DNA of 64,000 nucleotides from Sphingomonas sp. PP-CC-1A-547 (GTDB lineage Bacteria; Pseudomonadota; Alphaproteobacteria; Sphingomonadales; Sphingomonadaceae): contig NZ_RAPZ01000011.1 in NCBI RefSeq assembly GCF_003610375.1, positions 62,001-126,000 on the forward strand, given 5' to 3'. A program made the translations under genes and the position numbers. Under the pieces are notes generated by a model. It made no database searches. It worked only from the letters and a program-made list of their open reading frames with translations, and was not told where the DNA came from. Below, one piece after another: positions 28,011 to 36,225 of the stretch (positions are counted from its first letter, which is position 1; each line of letters starts with the position of its first letter).

Positions 28011-28334
28011 ATGACCGACGATTCCAACGCCCGCATCGACGCCCTGGTGAAAGCCAGCCCGGTAGTCCTGTTCATGAAGGGCAGCCCGCTGTTCCCGCAG
28101 TGCGGCTTTTCTAGCCGCGCGATCGCGATCCTCAACCATCTCGAGGTCGAGTTCGAGAGCGTCGACGTATTGCAGGACCAGGGCATCCGCCAGGGCATCA
28201 AGAGCTATTCCGACTGGCCGACCATCCCGCAGCTCTACGTCGATGGTGAATTCGTCGGCGGCTCGGACATCATGATGGAGATGTACGAGAGCGGCGAGCT
28301 GGCGCAGTTGTTCGAGACGCAGAAGGCCAACTGA
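28011..28334 (+). CDS. grxD: Monothiol glutaredoxin Grx4 type
   Basis: A 107-aa CGFS glutaredoxin that binds a 2Fe-2S cluster with glutathione and hands it on, often with BolA. Visible motifs are 'VVLFMKGSPLFPQCGFSSRA' (C-G-F-S active site), 'WPTIPQLYVDGEFVGGSDI' (cis-Pro and GSH-binding) and the C-terminal 'MMEMYESGELAQL'. The family's usual 'GTPxxPxCGFS' reads 'GSPLFPQCGFS' here. Confidence 0.96.
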   Translation: MTDDSNARIDALVKASPVVLFMKGSPLFPQCGFSSRAIAILNHLEVEFESVDVLQDQGIRQGIKSYSDWPTIPQLYVDGEFVGGSDIMMEMYESGELAQLFETQKAN

Positions 28335-28348
28335 TCAAGGCACCGGGT

Positions 28349-28412
28349 GGGTGGATCGACGCGAGACCGGAACGGGAAGCAGTCGATCCACCCTGTGAAC
28401 GCGATCGCGTTC
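28349..28412. promoter_or_regulatory. 12-bp inverted repeat and perfect 16-bp palindrome after grxD
   Basis: GGGTGGATCGAC (28349-28360) and GTCGATCCACCC (28382-28393) form a perfect 12-bp stem with a 21-nt loop. Directly after comes the perfect palindrome GAACGCGATCGCGTTC (28397-28412). The stem may end the bolA-grxD transcript, though there is no T-run. The palindrome could be a regulator site for the MBL gene downstream. The rest of the 249-bp gap shows nothing. Confidence 0.45.
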
Positions 28413-28583
28413 GGTGACGGAACAGCAGTTGCATGGCCTGTGCCAGAACCCGCCATTCGCAGTTTTGGCGACGTTCGATAGTTAACCCAGGTTTGGCCCG
28501 AAGACGGCCTGTAAGAGTTTCCGACAGCTCTCCGCGACCAACGAGGTCTTGCCATCGCCGCGTCGACCCGCCATTTCGCATCC

Positions 28584-29441
28584 ATGGCTGAGCATCCGAC
28601 CGGTATCCCGATCCAGCTCGAGCCGCTCGTCGTTCGCGTGCTCGCGCCCAACGCATCCCCCTACACCTATACGGGTACGCAGACGCACATCGTCGGCACG
28701 ACCGATCTTGCCGTGATCGATCCAGGCCCCGACGATCCCGCGCACATCGACGCGCTGTTGCGCGCGATGGACGGCCGCCCTGTCAACGCGATCGTCGTCA
28801 CGCATCATCACCGCGATCACAGCCCCGCCACGCGTCCGCTCCAGTCGCTCACCGGCGCCCCGATCGTCGGCGCTGCGCCGTTCGACCTTGCCGACGTGGG
28901 CGCGCGAGCAGACGCGTCGTTCGACGCCGCCTACGCCCCTGATCGCGTTCTTGCGGAAGGCGATAGCGTGACCGGTGAAGGCTGGACGCTGGAGGCGATC
29001 GCGACGCCCGGCCATACCTCGAACCACCTTGCCTTCGCGCTCCCCGAGACCAAGGCACTGTTCTCGGGCGATCACGTCATGGGCTGGTCGACGACGATCG
29101 TCTCGCCGCCCGACGGCAATATGACGGCGTACATGGCGAGCCTGGAAAAGCTGATGGGCCGCGACGACCGCATCTATTATCCCGGCCATGGCGAGGCGAT
29201 CGACAAGCCGCAGCGGCTCGTCCGCGGCATGCTCGGCCACCGCAAGCAACGCGAGGGGCAGATCCTCCGCCTGCTCCGCGAGGGCGCGCGGCCGATCCCG
29301 GCGATGGTCGAGCGGATGTATGTCGGTCTCGGTGCGCAACTCGTGCCCGCCGCCGAGCGATCGGTGCTGGCGCATCTGTACGACCTGCAAACCCGCGGAC
29401 TGGTTATCGAGGAAGGCGAGACATGGCGAACGACAGCGTGA
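28584..29441 (+). CDS. MBL-fold metallo-hydrolase (LACTB2-like)
   Basis: A 285-aa metallo-beta-lactamase-fold protein. The zinc motif is 'IVVTHHHRDHSPAT' (H-x-H-x-D-H), with further ligands in 'ATPGHTSNHLAF', 'ALFSGDHVMGWS' and 'YYPGHGEAI'. The C-terminal 70 residues form a winged-helix-like tail, as in LACTB2 and related hydrolases. The substrate is unknown. Its 3' end overlaps the DUF4230 gene by 19 bp. Confidence 0.85.
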   Translation: MAEHPTGIPIQLEPLVVRVLAPNASPYTYTGTQTHIVGTTDLAVIDPGPDDPAHIDALLRAMDGRPVNAIVVTHHHRDHSPATRPLQSLTGAPIVGAAPFDLADVGARADASFDAAYAPDRVLAEGDSVTGEGWTLEAIATPGHTSNHLAFALPETKALFSGDHVMGWSTTIVSPPDGNMTAYMASLEKLMGRDDRIYYPGHGEAIDKPQRLVRGMLGHRKQREGQILRLLREGARPIPAMVERMYVGLGAQLVPAAERSVLAHLYDLQTRGLVIEEGETWRTTA

Positions 29442-30148
29442 CCGAACCCGTACGCAAGAGCGGCGTGGCCCCGTTCCTGGCGAAGGCCGTCGGAATCGTC
29501 TTGATCCTCGTCCTCGCGGGGCTGCTCGTACTCTGGGGGGTGCAGCGCTACGTCAGCGACCGGCTCACGCCCGATCCGACAACGATCGCCAGCGCCAGCC
29601 TCGAAGGACTGCGCGAGCAGAACCGGCTCTCCGCGTTCGCCGCGCGCTACGTCGCGGTCGTCACTTCGAAACAGTCGCAGCTCGGCTTCACGACCGAAAA
29701 GACGCTGATCATGCCCGGCATGGTCCGGTACGAAGTCGACATGGCCAAGCTGACCCAGTCGGATGTCGCGTGGGATGGCAATTCGAAGACGCTGTCCGTG
29801 CGCTTGCCGGCCGTCGAAGCCGATGGTCCGCAGGTCGATCTCAACGCGGTCCGCGAATATGGTTCGGGCGGTGTGCTGACCACGTTCACCGATGCCGAGA
29901 AGCGCCTCGACGCCGCCAACCGTCGCGCGGGCCAGATCGAACTGATCCGCCAGGCGCGCGAGCCCGCGATGATCAAGCTCGCGCGCGATGCCACGCGTCG
30001 TGCGGTCGAGCGCAGTTTCGCGATGCCGCTGCGTGCGGCCGGGATCGACGCGACCGTCGCGGTCCGCTTCGCCGACGAGCCGACCGCGAATACCGAGCGC
30101 TGGGACACCTCGCGCTCGCTGCAGGACGTGCTAGGGAATCGTCGCTAG
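29423..30148 (+). CDS. DUF4230 membrane-anchored protein
   Basis: A 241-aa protein with one N-terminal membrane segment (residues about 23-43, 'AVGIVLILVLAGLLVLWGV') and an extracytoplasmic domain containing 'LREQNRLSAFAARYVAVVTS' and 'KTLIMPGMVRYEVDMAKLT', characteristic of DUF4230. The function is unknown. It overlaps the MBL hydrolase gene and precedes nadA by 29 bp, so the three may be one transcript. Confidence 0.8.
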   Translation: MANDSVTEPVRKSGVAPFLAKAVGIVLILVLAGLLVLWGVQRYVSDRLTPDPTTIASASLEGLREQNRLSAFAARYVAVVTSKQSQLGFTTEKTLIMPGMVRYEVDMAKLTQSDVAWDGNSKTLSVRLPAVEADGPQVDLNAVREYGSGGVLTTFTDAEKRLDAANRRAGQIELIRQAREPAMIKLARDATRRAVERSFAMPLRAAGIDATVAVRFADEPTANTERWDTSRSLQDVLGNRR

Positions 30149-30177
30149 AAGACGGGCGCTAAACTCGGGATACGACC

Positions 30178-31161
30178 ATGGAATTGAAGCAGAACCTCGC
30201 CGGCATCGACATACGCGCCGAGATCGAGCGCCTCCGCAGGGAGAAGAACGCCGTCATCCTCGCGCATTATTATCAGAAGCCGGAGCTTCAGGATCTGGCC
30301 GATTTCGTCGGCGACAGTCTCGACCTGTCGCGCAAGGCCGCGGCCACCGACGCCGACGTGATCGCGTTCTGCGGCGTACGGTTCATGGCCGAGACCGCCA
30401 AGATCCTGTCGCCCGACAAGATCGTCGTGCTTCCCGACATGGATGCCGGGTGCAGCCTCGAAGACAGCTGCCCGCCCGAGCAGTTCGCCGCCTTCCGCGC
30501 GAAGCACCCCGATCACATCGCGCTGACCTACATCAACTGCTCGACCGAGGTGAAAGCGCTCTCCGACATCATCGTCACGTCTTCGTCGGCGGACACGATC
30601 CTCGCGCAGATCCCGCCCGAGCAGAAGATCATCTTCGGCCCCGACCGTAACCTGGGCGGTTACCTCGCGCGTAAGACCGGCCGCGACATGCTGCTTTGGC
30701 CGGGCGTCTGCATCGTCCACGAGGCGTTCAGCGAGACCGAGCTGATGAAGCTTAAGGCGCAGCATCCCGGCGCGCCCGTCGTGGCGCATCCCGAATGCCC
30801 GCCGATCATCCTCGACCACGCAGATTACGTCGGCTCGACGCGCGGCATTCTCGATTACGCGCTCGCGATGCCCGGCGACACGCTGATCGTCGCGACCGAG
30901 CCGCACATCATCCACCAGATGGAAAAGGCGCTCCCGAACAAGCGATTCATCGGCGCGCCGGGTGCGGACGGCAACTGCAACTGCAACATCTGTCCGTACA
31001 TGGCGCTCAACACGCTCGAAAAGCTGTACGTCGCGCTACGCGATCTGTCGCCGCGGATCGAGATCGAGGAGGGGCTCCGTCTCCAGGCGAAGAAAAGCCT
31101 CGACCGCATGCTGTCGATGGCATCGAATACCGTGGGGAAGGGTGATCTCGGGCCGAAGTGA
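30178..31161 (+). CDS. nadA: Quinolinate synthase
   Basis: Fe-S enzyme condensing iminoaspartate with dihydroxyacetone phosphate to quinolinate in de novo NAD synthesis. At 327 aa it begins with 'VILAHYYQKPELQDLADFVG'. The cluster cysteines are likely those in 'VIAFCGVRFMAETAKIL', 'WPGVCIVHEAF' and 'NCNCNICPYMALNTLEKL'. nadC follows 404 bp downstream, separated by a leftward 50-aa gene; nadB is not in the window. A 7-bp hairpin (31189-31206) after the stop may end the transcript. Confidence 0.97.
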   Translation: MELKQNLAGIDIRAEIERLRREKNAVILAHYYQKPELQDLADFVGDSLDLSRKAAATDADVIAFCGVRFMAETAKILSPDKIVVLPDMDAGCSLEDSCPPEQFAAFRAKHPDHIALTYINCSTEVKALSDIIVTSSSADTILAQIPPEQKIIFGPDRNLGGYLARKTGRDMLLWPGVCIVHEAFSETELMKLKAQHPGAPVVAHPECPPIILDHADYVGSTRGILDYALAMPGDTLIVATEPHIIHQMEKALPNKRFIGAPGADGNCNCNICPYMALNTLEKLYVALRDLSPRIEIEEGLRLQAKKSLDRMLSMASNTVGKGDLGPK

Positions 31162-31188
31162 CGGCCCGTTTCAATTGGCGACTGTTCG

Positions 31189-31257
31189 GGCTGGATTACT
31201 CCAGCCTGGCGCGGTCACATTAGGAATAGTTCAGATCAGGGCGCGCTCAGAGCGCCG
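31189..31257. terminator. Hairpins between convergent nadA and the 50-aa gene
   Basis: GGCTGGA-ttac-TCCAGCC (31189-31206) and GGCGC-gctcaga-GCGCC (31240-31257; the second overlaps the 3' end of the small gene). Neither is followed by a clear T-run, so the call as a bidirectional terminator is tentative. Confidence 0.35.
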
Positions 31258-31399
31258 GGACGTCAACATCGCTCAACTGGGCGAGTGCCTGGTCGATATG
31301 GATGGCAGCCAGCGGCAGTTGCAGCGTGTCGGCCAGCGTAAGAGCTTCGTCCAGCAGGGCATGCAGGCGTGCGGTATCGGCCATCGTGGTGGTAGGCAT
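31247..31399 (-). CDS. 50-aa small soluble protein, possible general-stress regulon member
   Basis: Unrecognised protein read as MPTTTMADTARLHALLDEAL followed by a Leu/Ala-rich stretch with 'AAIHIDQALAQLSDVDVPAL'. It would form two amphipathic helices and has no signal or membrane segment. The evidence that it is real is an AAGGA ribosome site 7 bases before ATG 31399 and a sigma-EcfG-type promoter whose -10 lies 27 bases upstream of the ATG, leaving a short 5' leader. It sits leftward in the gap between nadA and nadC and diverges from nadC. Confidence 0.65.
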   Translation of the reverse strand: MPTTTMADTARLHALLDEALTLADTLQLPLAAIHIDQALAQLSDVDVPAL

Positions 31400-31425
31400 A
31401 AGAATATCCTTGGTAGTGATCGGCA

Positions 31426-31450
31426 AACCCTCGACGTCTCGAATGGTTCC
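31426..31450 (-). promoter_or_regulatory. Sigma-EcfG-type promoter for the 50-aa gene
   Basis: On the minus strand, GGAAC (31450-31446) is followed after 16 bases by GGTT (31429-31426). The alphaproteobacterial general-stress consensus is GGAAC-N16/17-CGTT; only the first -10 base differs. Spacing and -10 are identical to the site upstream of nepR. Confidence 0.65.
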
Positions 31451-31565
31451 TATACCGGAAAAATAATTCGATGAGTCGAATGAACCGTGAAGTCACTGTT
31501 CCGACCGTCTCTTTTTTGGCACCGCGCGCCGAGCATATTTTCGACGAACAATCCGGAGACGACAG

Positions 31566-32417
31566 GTGAAGACAATATTGCCCGAGTCGTTCGATATCGA
31601 CGCCTTCGTTGCGGCGACGCTGGCCGAGGATCTCGGCACGATCGGCGACATAACGTCGGCCGCAGTGATCCCCGCGAACGCGCGGTTTACCGGCGTCATG
31701 GATAGCCGCGATCCGATCGTCGTCGCTGGCCTCGATCTCGCCGAAGCCTTTTTCCGCGCGCTGGACCCAGGCGTGCGGATCGAACGCCTCGTCCGCGACG
31801 GACAGCAGGTGACGGCGGGCACCGAACTCATGCGGCTAGAGGGGGCAGGGCGCGCGATGCTGACGGCCGAGCGATCCGCGCTCAACACCGTCCAGCATCT
31901 GTCGGGCATCGCCACGATGACGCGCGCGTATGTCGACGCAATTGAGGGCACCGGCGCGATCCTGCTCGACACGCGCAAGACGATCCCGGGCCTGCGCGTG
32001 CTGGAGAAATACGCGACCCGGATGGGTGGTGCACAGAACCACCGCATGGGGCTTTGGGATGCGGCGATGATCAAGGACAATCACGTCGCGGTCGCGGGCG
32101 GTGTCGCCGAGGCGGTTCGTCGCGCCAAGGCCGCGGGAATCGCGCAGATCATCGTCGAGGTCGACCGGATCGACCAGATCGAGCCGGCGCTGGAAGCTGG
32201 CGCGACGCACCTGCTGCTCGACAACATGCCGCCGGCGATGTTGCGCGAAGCGGTGGCGCTCATCGCCGGTCGCGTCCCGACCGAGGCATCGGGCGGTGTC
32301 AATCTCGACACGATCCGCGCGATTGCTGAATCGGGCGTGACCTATGTGTCGGTCGGCCGCTTGACGCAGTCGGCGCCCGCAGCAGATATAGGGCTGGACT
32401 TCGCGACCGTCGAATAG
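31566..32417 (+). CDS. nadC: Nicotinate-nucleotide pyrophosphorylase (carboxylating)
   Basis: Quinolinate phosphoribosyltransferase, which converts quinolinate and PRPP to nicotinate mononucleotide. At 283 aa it has 'LAEDLGTIGDITSAAVIP', 'ERSALNTVQHLSGIATMT', 'LLDTRKTIPGLRVLEKYA' and 'GLWDAAMIKDNHV', all signature segments with the Arg/Lys substrate ligands. The start is GTG 31566 within 'ACAGGTGAAG'. It is divergent from the 50-aa gene. Confidence 0.97.
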   Translation: MKTILPESFDIDAFVAATLAEDLGTIGDITSAAVIPANARFTGVMDSRDPIVVAGLDLAEAFFRALDPGVRIERLVRDGQQVTAGTELMRLEGAGRAMLTAERSALNTVQHLSGIATMTRAYVDAIEGTGAILLDTRKTIPGLRVLEKYATRMGGAQNHRMGLWDAAMIKDNHVAVAGGVAEAVRRAKAAGIAQIIVEVDRIDQIEPALEAGATHLLLDNMPPAMLREAVALIAGRVPTEASGGVNLDTIRAIAESGVTYVSVGRLTQSAPAADIGLDFATVE

Positions 32418-32469
32418 CTCCGCCAGATCCGGCGCGGGCCTTCGGCTGGCCAGGTCAGGGAGTAGGACC

Positions 32470-32928
32470 ATGATCAGGCCGGTTGCCATCGTTCGCTACG
32501 AGCGCTTTTATTGGGCGGCGTTCATACTGGATACGATCGTCGCGGCGATGACCTGGACGCAGCGCGAGGCAATCGTCACCGCCTATCCGGTACTCGCCAA
32601 GGCGACGTGGATATTGCCGACGTTCCAGGCGATCGGGATCGCGGTGACGGTGCTGCTCTGGTACTTCACCGCGCGCGCGCCGAGCGTCGTCGCGAAATGG
32701 GTGGTCGTGATCCTCGCGGCCTTGTCGACCTGGGCCGCCGTCCAGGCGCTTGCGACGCTCGCGACCGGAAGTGCGATTGTCGGCACCGCATCGATCCTCT
32801 CGCTCATCGCAGAAGCACTCTACGTCGCCGCCGCCGTCCACCTCTTCCGGCCCGGCAGCAAAGCCTGGTTCGGTCAGGACGACGACGCCGATTTCGACAC
32901 GGATACCGACAGAGGGAACGTCGCATGA
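32470..32928 (+). CDS. Hypothetical four-helix membrane protein
   Basis: A 152-aa unrecognised protein with about four membrane segments (around residues 15-32, 46-66, 72-92 and 99-120) and an acidic C-tail (DDDADFDTDTDRGNVA). ATG 32470 follows a GGGAG ribosome site. Its stop overlaps the RNase T2 start (ATGA), so they are translated from one mRNA. A link between the two functions is not evident. Confidence 0.75.
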   Translation: MIRPVAIVRYERFYWAAFILDTIVAAMTWTQREAIVTAYPVLAKATWILPTFQAIGIAVTVLLWYFTARAPSVVAKWVVVILAALSTWAAVQALATLATGSAIVGTASILSLIAEALYVAAAVHLFRPGSKAWFGQDDDADFDTDTDRGNVA

Positions 32929-33638
32929 TCTCCAGGCTGACCCTCGCCGCCGTCGCGATCGCGTTGCCGAGCGTCGTGCAGGCGCAGGCCTATCAATGCT
33001 CGACCCCCGCGTCGGTCGAGCGAGTCCGCCCGGACCTGTCGTCGGAGAGCCAGCCGAAGCGGGATATCCCGATCGGCAGCTATACGCTCGCTATCACCTG
33101 GGCGCCGCAATATTGCCGTGAGAATGGCGATCGCACCGGGTCGACCTTCCAGTGCGGGGCGGGGAACCGGTTCGGCTTTACGCTGCACGGGCTCTGGCCG
33201 GACGGGGTCGGCAAGGACTGGCCGCAATATTGTCATGACGCCGAGTTCGTGCCGCCGCCGGTGATCCGCGCGCATCTCTGCACGACGCCGTCCGCGCAGT
33301 TGCTCCAGCATGAATGGGCGAAGCACGGCACCTGCATGCCCGGCTATCGTCCGGCGAAGTATTTCAACCAGTCGGCCGGGCTGTACGGCAAGCTTCGGTA
33401 TCCGGACATGGACGCGTTGTCGCGAGCACCGCTGACGGCGGGCCGGTTCGCTGCGGCGATGGCGGGCGTGAACCCCGGCCTGAAGGCTGACATGATGCGG
33501 GTTACCGCGACGAAGCAGGGCTGGCTCGACGAGGTCTGGATCTGCCTGGACCGTCGCTTCCGCTACCGCCGCTGCCCGGTGCATCAGGGCGGACTGAACC
33601 CGAGCGCACCGCTTCAGATCTGGCGCGGGAGTCGGTAA
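32925..33638 (+). CDS. Ribonuclease T2 family protein (RNase I-like), exported
   Basis: A 237-aa periplasmic endoribonuclease with low base specificity. A signal peptide comes first (MISRLTLAAVAIALPSVVQAQA). Both catalytic segments are intact: CAS I 'GFTLHGLWPDG' with the first His, and CAS II 'LQHEWAKHGTC' with Glu, Lys and His. Several cysteines suggest disulphides. ATG 32925 overlaps the stop of the membrane protein gene. Confidence 0.93.
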   Translation: MISRLTLAAVAIALPSVVQAQAYQCSTPASVERVRPDLSSESQPKRDIPIGSYTLAITWAPQYCRENGDRTGSTFQCGAGNRFGFTLHGLWPDGVGKDWPQYCHDAEFVPPPVIRAHLCTTPSAQLLQHEWAKHGTCMPGYRPAKYFNQSAGLYGKLRYPDMDALSRAPLTAGRFAAAMAGVNPGLKADMMRVTATKQGWLDEVWICLDRRFRYRRCPVHQGGLNPSAPLQIWRGSR

Positions 33639-33660
33639 TCTCTACGAGGTAGGTGGCCGC

Positions 33661-33698
33661 TAAATCAGCATGGTACGGGTAAATCAGCATGGTACGGG
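33661..33698. repeat. Perfect 19-bp tandem duplication
   Basis: TAAATCAGCATGGTACGGG occurs twice without spacer (33661-33679, 33680-33698). It follows the RNase T2 gene; nothing else is seen at the site. Confidence 0.9.
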
Positions 33699-33713
33699 AG
33701 CCCACCCCACATC

Positions 33714-33856
33714 CCGTTCGTGCTGAGTAGAGACCGAGCAGCTCCGCAAGGAGCGTATCGAGGGCGCGTATCGAAGCATGGGTTCCGCGCGCCAACTGTC
33801 CTTCGATACGCCGTCTCGATACGCCGCCTTCGGCGACTACTCAGGACGAGCGGGGG
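33714..33856. repeat. Long compound inverted repeat ('TTCGTGCTGAGTAG' type, copy 1)
   Basis: The outer arms CGTTCGTGCTGAGTAG and CTACTCAGGACGAGCG enclose several 'CTTCGATACG/CGTATCGAAG' and 'GTATCGAGG' units in both orientations. A second copy with the same outer arms lies at 41567-41704. It has no coding potential that I can support. Confidence 0.8.
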
Positions 33857-33900
33857 GAAGGACTCACGGAAGACGAGTTGGATACGTCAGCGTTCGCCCT

Positions 33901-34098
33901 CTACCGCCGGTCCCTCAACCAAACCAGTACCGCCGCCAGCACGCCAATCCCCGTCCCAACCAGAAACCCCGGCGTCGCCTGCCCGATCGCAAAGCCGACC
34001 CCCGCACCACCCAGCATGCCGAGCGCAACGAGGAACCCGCCCGCAGCGCTCGGGTCCTTGTGGGGGGGGAGGGTGTCGCGGGAAGTTGGTTCGGCCAT
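33901..34098 (-). CDS. 65-aa hypothetical membrane protein
   Basis: A small protein beginning MAEPTSRDTLPPHKDPSAAG and then two glycine-rich hydrophobic segments (GFLVALGMLGGAGVGFAIG and GFLVGTGIGVLAAVLVWL) ending in RDRR. The AGGAC ribosome site favours ATG 34098 over the in-frame ATG at 34104. No family is recognised. Divergent from tamA, with 130 bp of featureless sequence between. Confidence 0.6.
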   Translation of the reverse strand: MAEPTSRDTLPPHKDPSAAGGFLVALGMLGGAGVGFAIGQATPGFLVGTGIGVLAAVLVWLRDRR

Positions 34099-34230
34099 CG
34101 CCATGTCCTGCCACGCGCAGCCATGGGATGCCAGCCACACGCCACATCCGATCCGCTGCCCGGACGAAACGTGGCGGAAATACGGCGTTAGATACTGTTC
34201 CGCAACGACAAGCCCGGCTAGGAGCCGGAC

Positions 34231-36225
34231 ATGGTGTTCCGCGTCGGGCGAGCCGGGCCGGCCGCCGCCTTTTTCGTTCTGACGACAGCGGGTGCCCTAC
34301 CTTGCGCGGGCATACGTGCCGCAGGCGCACAAACCGCGCCCGTGTCGACCCAGACGCAAGCAAGCCCGACCGCCGACACGCCGATGTCGCTCGATCCCAA
34401 TTCGCCGCTTGCTCCGTTGCCGGACATCGGCGTCGCCTGGCCCGATCTCGCGACGTCGCCGATGGACCCGGCCGCCACGGTCGCTGCGGTCGATGCCAAT
34501 GCGGAGAGCCGCTACGTCTGGCGGATCGACGGCATCGACGGGATCAACGACGCACTGCTGCAACAGCGCTTCGCCCAACTCTCAACGCTCGACGCGAACG
34601 ATCACCAAGCCGCTAACGCCGCGCAACTCGATCGTCGTGCGCGTGAAGATGCCGATTTGCTCAACAGCTTGCTCCGCGCGGAAGGCTATTACGACGCCAA
34701 CGTCGTCACGCGCGTCGAGCCCGGCGCGAAACCGATGGTCGTGCTCTCCGCGACACCCGGCACGCTCTACACATTCAAGGGCGTCACGATCGACGGCCTC
34801 GCCGCAGCGGGCGACAAGGCGCCCGGTCTCGCCACCGCGTTCGGCGTGAAGCCCGCGGACCCGGTCAATTCCGACGCGATCGTCGCCGGCCAGGCCAAGC
34901 TGACGACGCAGATCGGCCGCGAAGGCTTCCCGTTCGCCAAGGTCGGCGACCCCGCGATCGTCGTCGACCATGCCACCCGCACCGCGACGCTCGACCTGTC
35001 CGTCCAACCCGGCGGCGCGCGCAAGTTCGGCCAGGTCATCGCACTCCCCGGCAATCGCGTGTTCGGCGCGGACCATGTCGCGGAGATCGCACGCTTCTCG
35101 CCCGGCGACACGTACGACGCGGCCAAGCTCGACGACCTTCGACGCGCGCTGATCCAGACCAGTCTCGTCTCCGCGGTCGATCTCAAACCAGTGCAGGGCG
35201 CGACGCCTGATACCGTCGACGTAGCGGTAAAACTCGATCGGGCACCGCCGCACACCATTGCCGGCGAACTCGGCTATGGCACCGGCGAAGGCGCACGCGC
35301 GGAACTCAGCTGGACGCACCGCAACCTGTTCCCGCCGGAAGGTGCGCTGACGCTGCGCGGTGTGCTGGGAACGCAGGAACAGCTCGGCTCGATCGTGTTC
35401 CGCCGCAACAACTTTCACGCGCGAGACCGGGTGCTAACGCTCCAGGCGTCTGCCGCGCATACCAATCGCGACGCGTATGACGCGAAGACCTATTCGCTCG
35501 CCGGCACGCTGGAGCGCCAGACCAACATCTTCTTCCAGAAGACCTGGACCTGGTCGGTCGGCGCCGAATTGCTCGCGTCGGACGAGCAGGACGTGATCCT
35601 GTCGACCGGCGATCCGCGGCGCCGCACCTTCTTCATCGGCGCGCTGCCGACCAGCCTCAATTACGACGGCTCGGACGATCTGCTCAACCCGACCAAGGGC
35701 TTCCGCCTCGGCGGCCGGATCAGCCCTGAAGTCTCGTTGCAGGGCTCGGTATTCGGCTATGCGCGCACCCAGTTCGACGGCAGCGTGTACCAACCGTTCG
35801 GCGACCGGGTGGTACTCGCCGCCCGCACCCGGCTCGGCACCATCGTCGGCGCGCCACGCGATCAGGTCGCGCCGTCCCGGCGCTTCTACGCAGGCGGCGG
35901 CGCGTCGGTGCGCGGCTATGGTTATCAGTCGATCGGCCCGCGCGATCCCAACAACGACCCGATCGGCGGCCGCAGCCTGACCGAGTTCTCGATCGAGGCG
36001 CGCGTCCGCGTCCTAGGCAGCTTCGGGATCGTGCCGTTCCTCGACGCGGGCAATATCTACACCTCGCCGCTGCCGAAATTCACCGGGCTGCAATACGGCA
36101 CCGGAGTCGGCGTGCGCTATTATTCGAACTTCGGCCCGATCCGCCTCGACGTCGGCACCCCGATCAACCCGCAGCCCGGCGACAGCCGCATCGCTGTGTA
36201 CGTCTCGCTGGGGCAGGCATTTTGA
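34231..36225 (+). CDS. tamA: Translocation and assembly module outer-membrane protein TamA (BamA family)
   Basis: A 664-aa Omp85-family protein. A signal-like N-terminus with an Ala/Pro/Thr-rich linker (to about residue 90) is followed by POTRA-like domains around 'LLNSLLRAEGYYDANVVTRV' and 'GREGFPFAKVG'. A C-terminal beta-barrel follows, with the Omp85 loop motif 'ASVRGYGYQSIGP' (V-R-G-Y/F) and a last strand ending in Phe (IAVYVSLGQAF), the outer-membrane targeting signal. It partners TamB, encoded next with a 4-nt overlap, in outer-membrane protein or lipid transport. Confidence 0.92.
   Translation: MVFRVGRAGPAAAFFVLTTAGALPCAGIRAAGAQTAPVSTQTQASPTADTPMSLDPNSPLAPLPDIGVAWPDLATSPMDPAATVAAVDANAESRYVWRIDGIDGINDALLQQRFAQLSTLDANDHQAANAAQLDRRAREDADLLNSLLRAEGYYDANVVTRVEPGAKPMVVLSATPGTLYTFKGVTIDGLAAAGDKAPGLATAFGVKPADPVNSDAIVAGQAKLTTQIGREGFPFAKVGDPAIVVDHATRTATLDLSVQPGGARKFGQVIALPGNRVFGADHVAEIARFSPGDTYDAAKLDDLRRALIQTSLVSAVDLKPVQGATPDTVDVAVKLDRAPPHTIAGELGYGTGEGARAELSWTHRNLFPPEGALTLRGVLGTQEQLGSIVFRRNNFHARDRVLTLQASAAHTNRDAYDAKTYSLAGTLERQTNIFFQKTWTWSVGAELLASDEQDVILSTGDPRRRTFFIGALPTSLNYDGSDDLLNPTKGFRLGGRISPEVSLQGSVFGYARTQFDGSVYQPFGDRVVLAARTRLGTIVGAPRDQVAPSRRFYAGGGASVRGYGYQSIGPRDPNNDPIGGRSLTEFSIEARVRVLGSFGIVPFLDAGNIYTSPLPKFTGLQYGTGVGVRYYSNFGPIRLDVGTPINPQPGDSRIAVYVSLGQAF

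Noticed and set aside
33661..33900. Possible integrated mobile element between RNase T2 and tamA
   Set aside because: Only a 19-bp tandem duplication and a compound inverted repeat are present; no transposase, integrase or target duplication is seen.
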